NCBI GenBank assembly: GCA_025359005.1
Contig: JANYHP010000368.1
Span: 1-7,006, forward strand
Direction of reading: 5' to 3'
Length of the DNA: 7,006 nucleotides
DNA from: Hyphomicrobiaceae bacterium
Lineage (GTDB): Bacteria > Pseudomonadota > Alphaproteobacteria > Rhizobiales > Hyphomicrobiaceae
The stretch's first letter is position 1; the number at the start of each line of letters is the position of its first letter. Both the position numbers and the translations under genes were made by a program. The notes below the pieces were generated by a model. That model was not told the origin of the DNA. It was given only the letters and a program-made list of their open reading frames with translations, and made no database searches. Below, piece after piece: positions 5,991-7,006 of this stretch.

Positions 5991-6755
5991 ATGCATCTTG
6001 AGCTTGCCCGGATATCTCACGCTTACGATGACCTCGACGTGCTGTCGGGGATCGATCTTGCCGTCGGCGATGGCGAGGTCGTCGCCATCGTCGGCCCGTC
6101 GGGGTGCGGGAAGTCGACCTTGCTGCAGATCGCCGGCGGGCTGCTACGCCCCTCGGCCGGTTCCGTGCGGCAGGCCGGCGCGGTGCCGCCCGGCTGTCTC
6201 AACCCGCTGACGTTCGTGTTCCAGGATTTTGCGCTGCTGCCTTGGCGGACGGTGGCGGGCAATGTGGGGCTGGTGTTGGACAGCCTCGACGCGCGGGAAC
6301 GGGATGCGCGCATCGCAGACGCGCTGCGGCAAACGCAGCTGTGGGCGTTCCGCGATGCGCTGCCGCGGCAACTGTCAGGCGGCATGCGGCAGCGGGTGGG
6401 GATTGCCCGGGCGCTGGCCGTGAAGCCGGCGGTGCTGCTGATGGACGAACCGCTTTCGGCGTTGGACGCGCAGACGCGCGAACTGCTGATGGACGAGTTC
6501 GCCCAGCTGTTCGCGAGCGAGGCCCTGTCGGTGCTGTACGTCACGCATACGTTGAGCGAAGCCGTGCGGCTGGCCGACCGCGTAGTGGTGCTGTCGCGAC
6601 GGCCCGGCTGCATCCGCGAGATCGTCGCCATCGGCGTGCCGCGGCTCGAGCGTCGTGCCGGAATGGTCGACCTCGGGGCCATCGAGCAGCGATTGTGGCA
6701 CCTGATCCGCGACGAGGTCGTCGCCGCCGACCGGGAGCTGGTCGATGAGCACTGA
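5991..6755 (+). CDS. ABC transporter ATP-binding protein, nitrate/sulfonate/taurine type
   Basis: Cytoplasmic ATPase that powers import through the permease encoded next. The 254 residues contain every nucleotide-binding element in order: Walker A GPSGCGKST (35-43), Q-loop VFQD with Gln78 followed by FALLPWRTV, signature LSGGMRQR (128-135), Walker B VLLMDEP (148-154) with catalytic Glu153, D-loop SALD, and switch His186 in VTHT. The LLPWRTV segment after the Q-loop and the overall length are typical of the SsuB/TauB/NrtD group. The substrate cannot be read from the ATPase; alkanesulfonates, taurine, nitrate, cyanate and pyrimidine-type compounds are all handled by this group. ATG 5991 gives a standard N-terminus (MHLELARISHAY) although only a poor ribosome site precedes it. 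It overlaps the permease start by 11 bases. No binding-protein gene lies upstream, so it may be beyond the right edge or elsewhere. Confidence 0.93.
   Translation: MHLELARISHAYDDLDVLSGIDLAVGDGEVVAIVGPSGCGKSTLLQIAGGLLRPSAGSVRQAGAVPPGCLNPLTFVFQDFALLPWRTVAGNVGLVLDSLDARERDARIADALRQTQLWAFRDALPRQLSGGMRQRVGIARALAVKPAVLLMDEPLSALDAQTRELLMDEFAQLFASEALSVLYVTHTLSEAVRLADRVVVLSRRPGCIREIVAIGVPRLERRAGMVDLGAIEQRLWHLIRDEVVAADRELVDEH
6733..6737 (+). promoter_or_regulatory. Ribosome binding site of the permease inside the ATPase gene
   Basis: GGGAG ends 7 bases before ATG 6745, within the last codons of the ATPase gene. It fixes the permease start and supports translational coupling. Confidence 0.65.
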
Positions 6756-7006
6756 CTGGAGCCCTGTGCGGTTTCGCGCTGGCGGGTTTGAACCGCGCGT
6801 GGTCGCCGCAATCGGCGCGACAAGTTTTCTCGTGGTGATCGCGGCACTCGAACTCGGCGCGCGGACCGGCGTTATCGGTGCGCTGATGTTTCCAGCACCC
6901 TCGGCAATCGGCGCGGCGTTGGCCGACCTCGCGACCAGCGGGCAACTGGCCAGGCATCTTGGTGCCTCGCTCAGGCGGCTCGCGCTCGGCTGGAGCCTCG
7001 GCACCG
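6745..7006 (+). CDS. ABC transporter permease, SsuC/TauC type (3' end beyond window)
   Basis: Inner-membrane permease subunit partnering the preceding ATPase. Eighty-seven codons are visible. A short polar N-terminus (MSTDWSPVRF) leads into a hydrophobic first membrane segment (about residues 18-36, VVAAIGATSFLVVIAAL). Then comes FPAPSAIGAALADLATSGQL and HLGASLRRLALGWSLGT, matching the family pattern of a Pro-Ser loop, an amphipathic helix and the Leu-Arg-Arg entry to the next membrane helix. This pattern is characteristic of the nitrate/sulfonate/taurine permeases. The EAA loop that contacts the ATPase lies beyond the edge. The start overlaps the ATPase stop (ATG 6745-6747, TGA 6753-6755) and has its own GGGAG site, so the two are made together. 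Confidence 0.9.
   Translation, partial: MSTDWSPVRFRAGGFEPRVVAAIGATSFLVVIAALELGARTGVIGALMFPAPSAIGAALADLATSGQLARHLGASLRRLALGWSLGT

Noticed and set aside
6023..6847. Minus-strand open frame of 274 codons opposite the ABC genes
   Set aside because: The plus strand encodes a complete ABC ATPase with all motifs; the Ser/Arg-rich antisense product is a codon-bias shadow.

Overview
The window is GC-rich and gene-dense, with short intergenic gaps. Codon use and gene content (a PrmA of the alphaproteobacterial type, an RlpA-like protein whose core is of a kind I associate with Rhizobiales, a REP-type doublet, and TTAAC boxes resembling CtrA sites) suggest an alphaproteobacterial chromosome, probably Hyphomicrobiales (Rhizobiales) or Rhodospirillales. 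I see no phage, plasmid, integrase, transposase, CRISPR, tRNA or rRNA signal. This is mostly ordinary chromosome.

Layout. Positions 1-1129, minus strand: an acyl-CoA dehydrogenase that runs off the left edge just after its catalytic-glutamate region. Positions 1130-1855: about 700 bases with no gene I can defend, ending in a cluster of three GTTAAC palindromes. Positions 1856-2623, plus strand: a secreted RlpA-like double-psi beta-barrel protein lacking two residues usually conserved in active RlpA. Positions 2791-4227, plus: a DUF3754/TMEM143-family membrane protein, followed after 31 bases by prmA (4259-5128), the ribosomal protein L11 methyltransferase. Positions 5129-5482: a 354-base gap holding a 117-base REPIN-like doublet of two inverted hairpin units and a weak hairpin with a T-run. 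Positions 5483-5911, plus: a small secreted protein with a ClpP-like Ser/His arrangement. Positions 5991 to the right edge: an ABC importer of the nitrate/sulfonate/taurine type, with the ATPase overlapping the permease by 11 bases; the permease is cut by the window end.

How the genes relate. The ATPase and permease form a clear translationally coupled operon. The DUF3754 gene and prmA are close enough to be co-transcribed, but no functional link is evident. The remaining genes look like independent units. No multi-gene new system is evident. The items most worth a second look are the RlpA active-site substitutions, the TTAAC cluster in front of that gene, the REPIN-like doublet, and the compact exported ClpP-fold protein.
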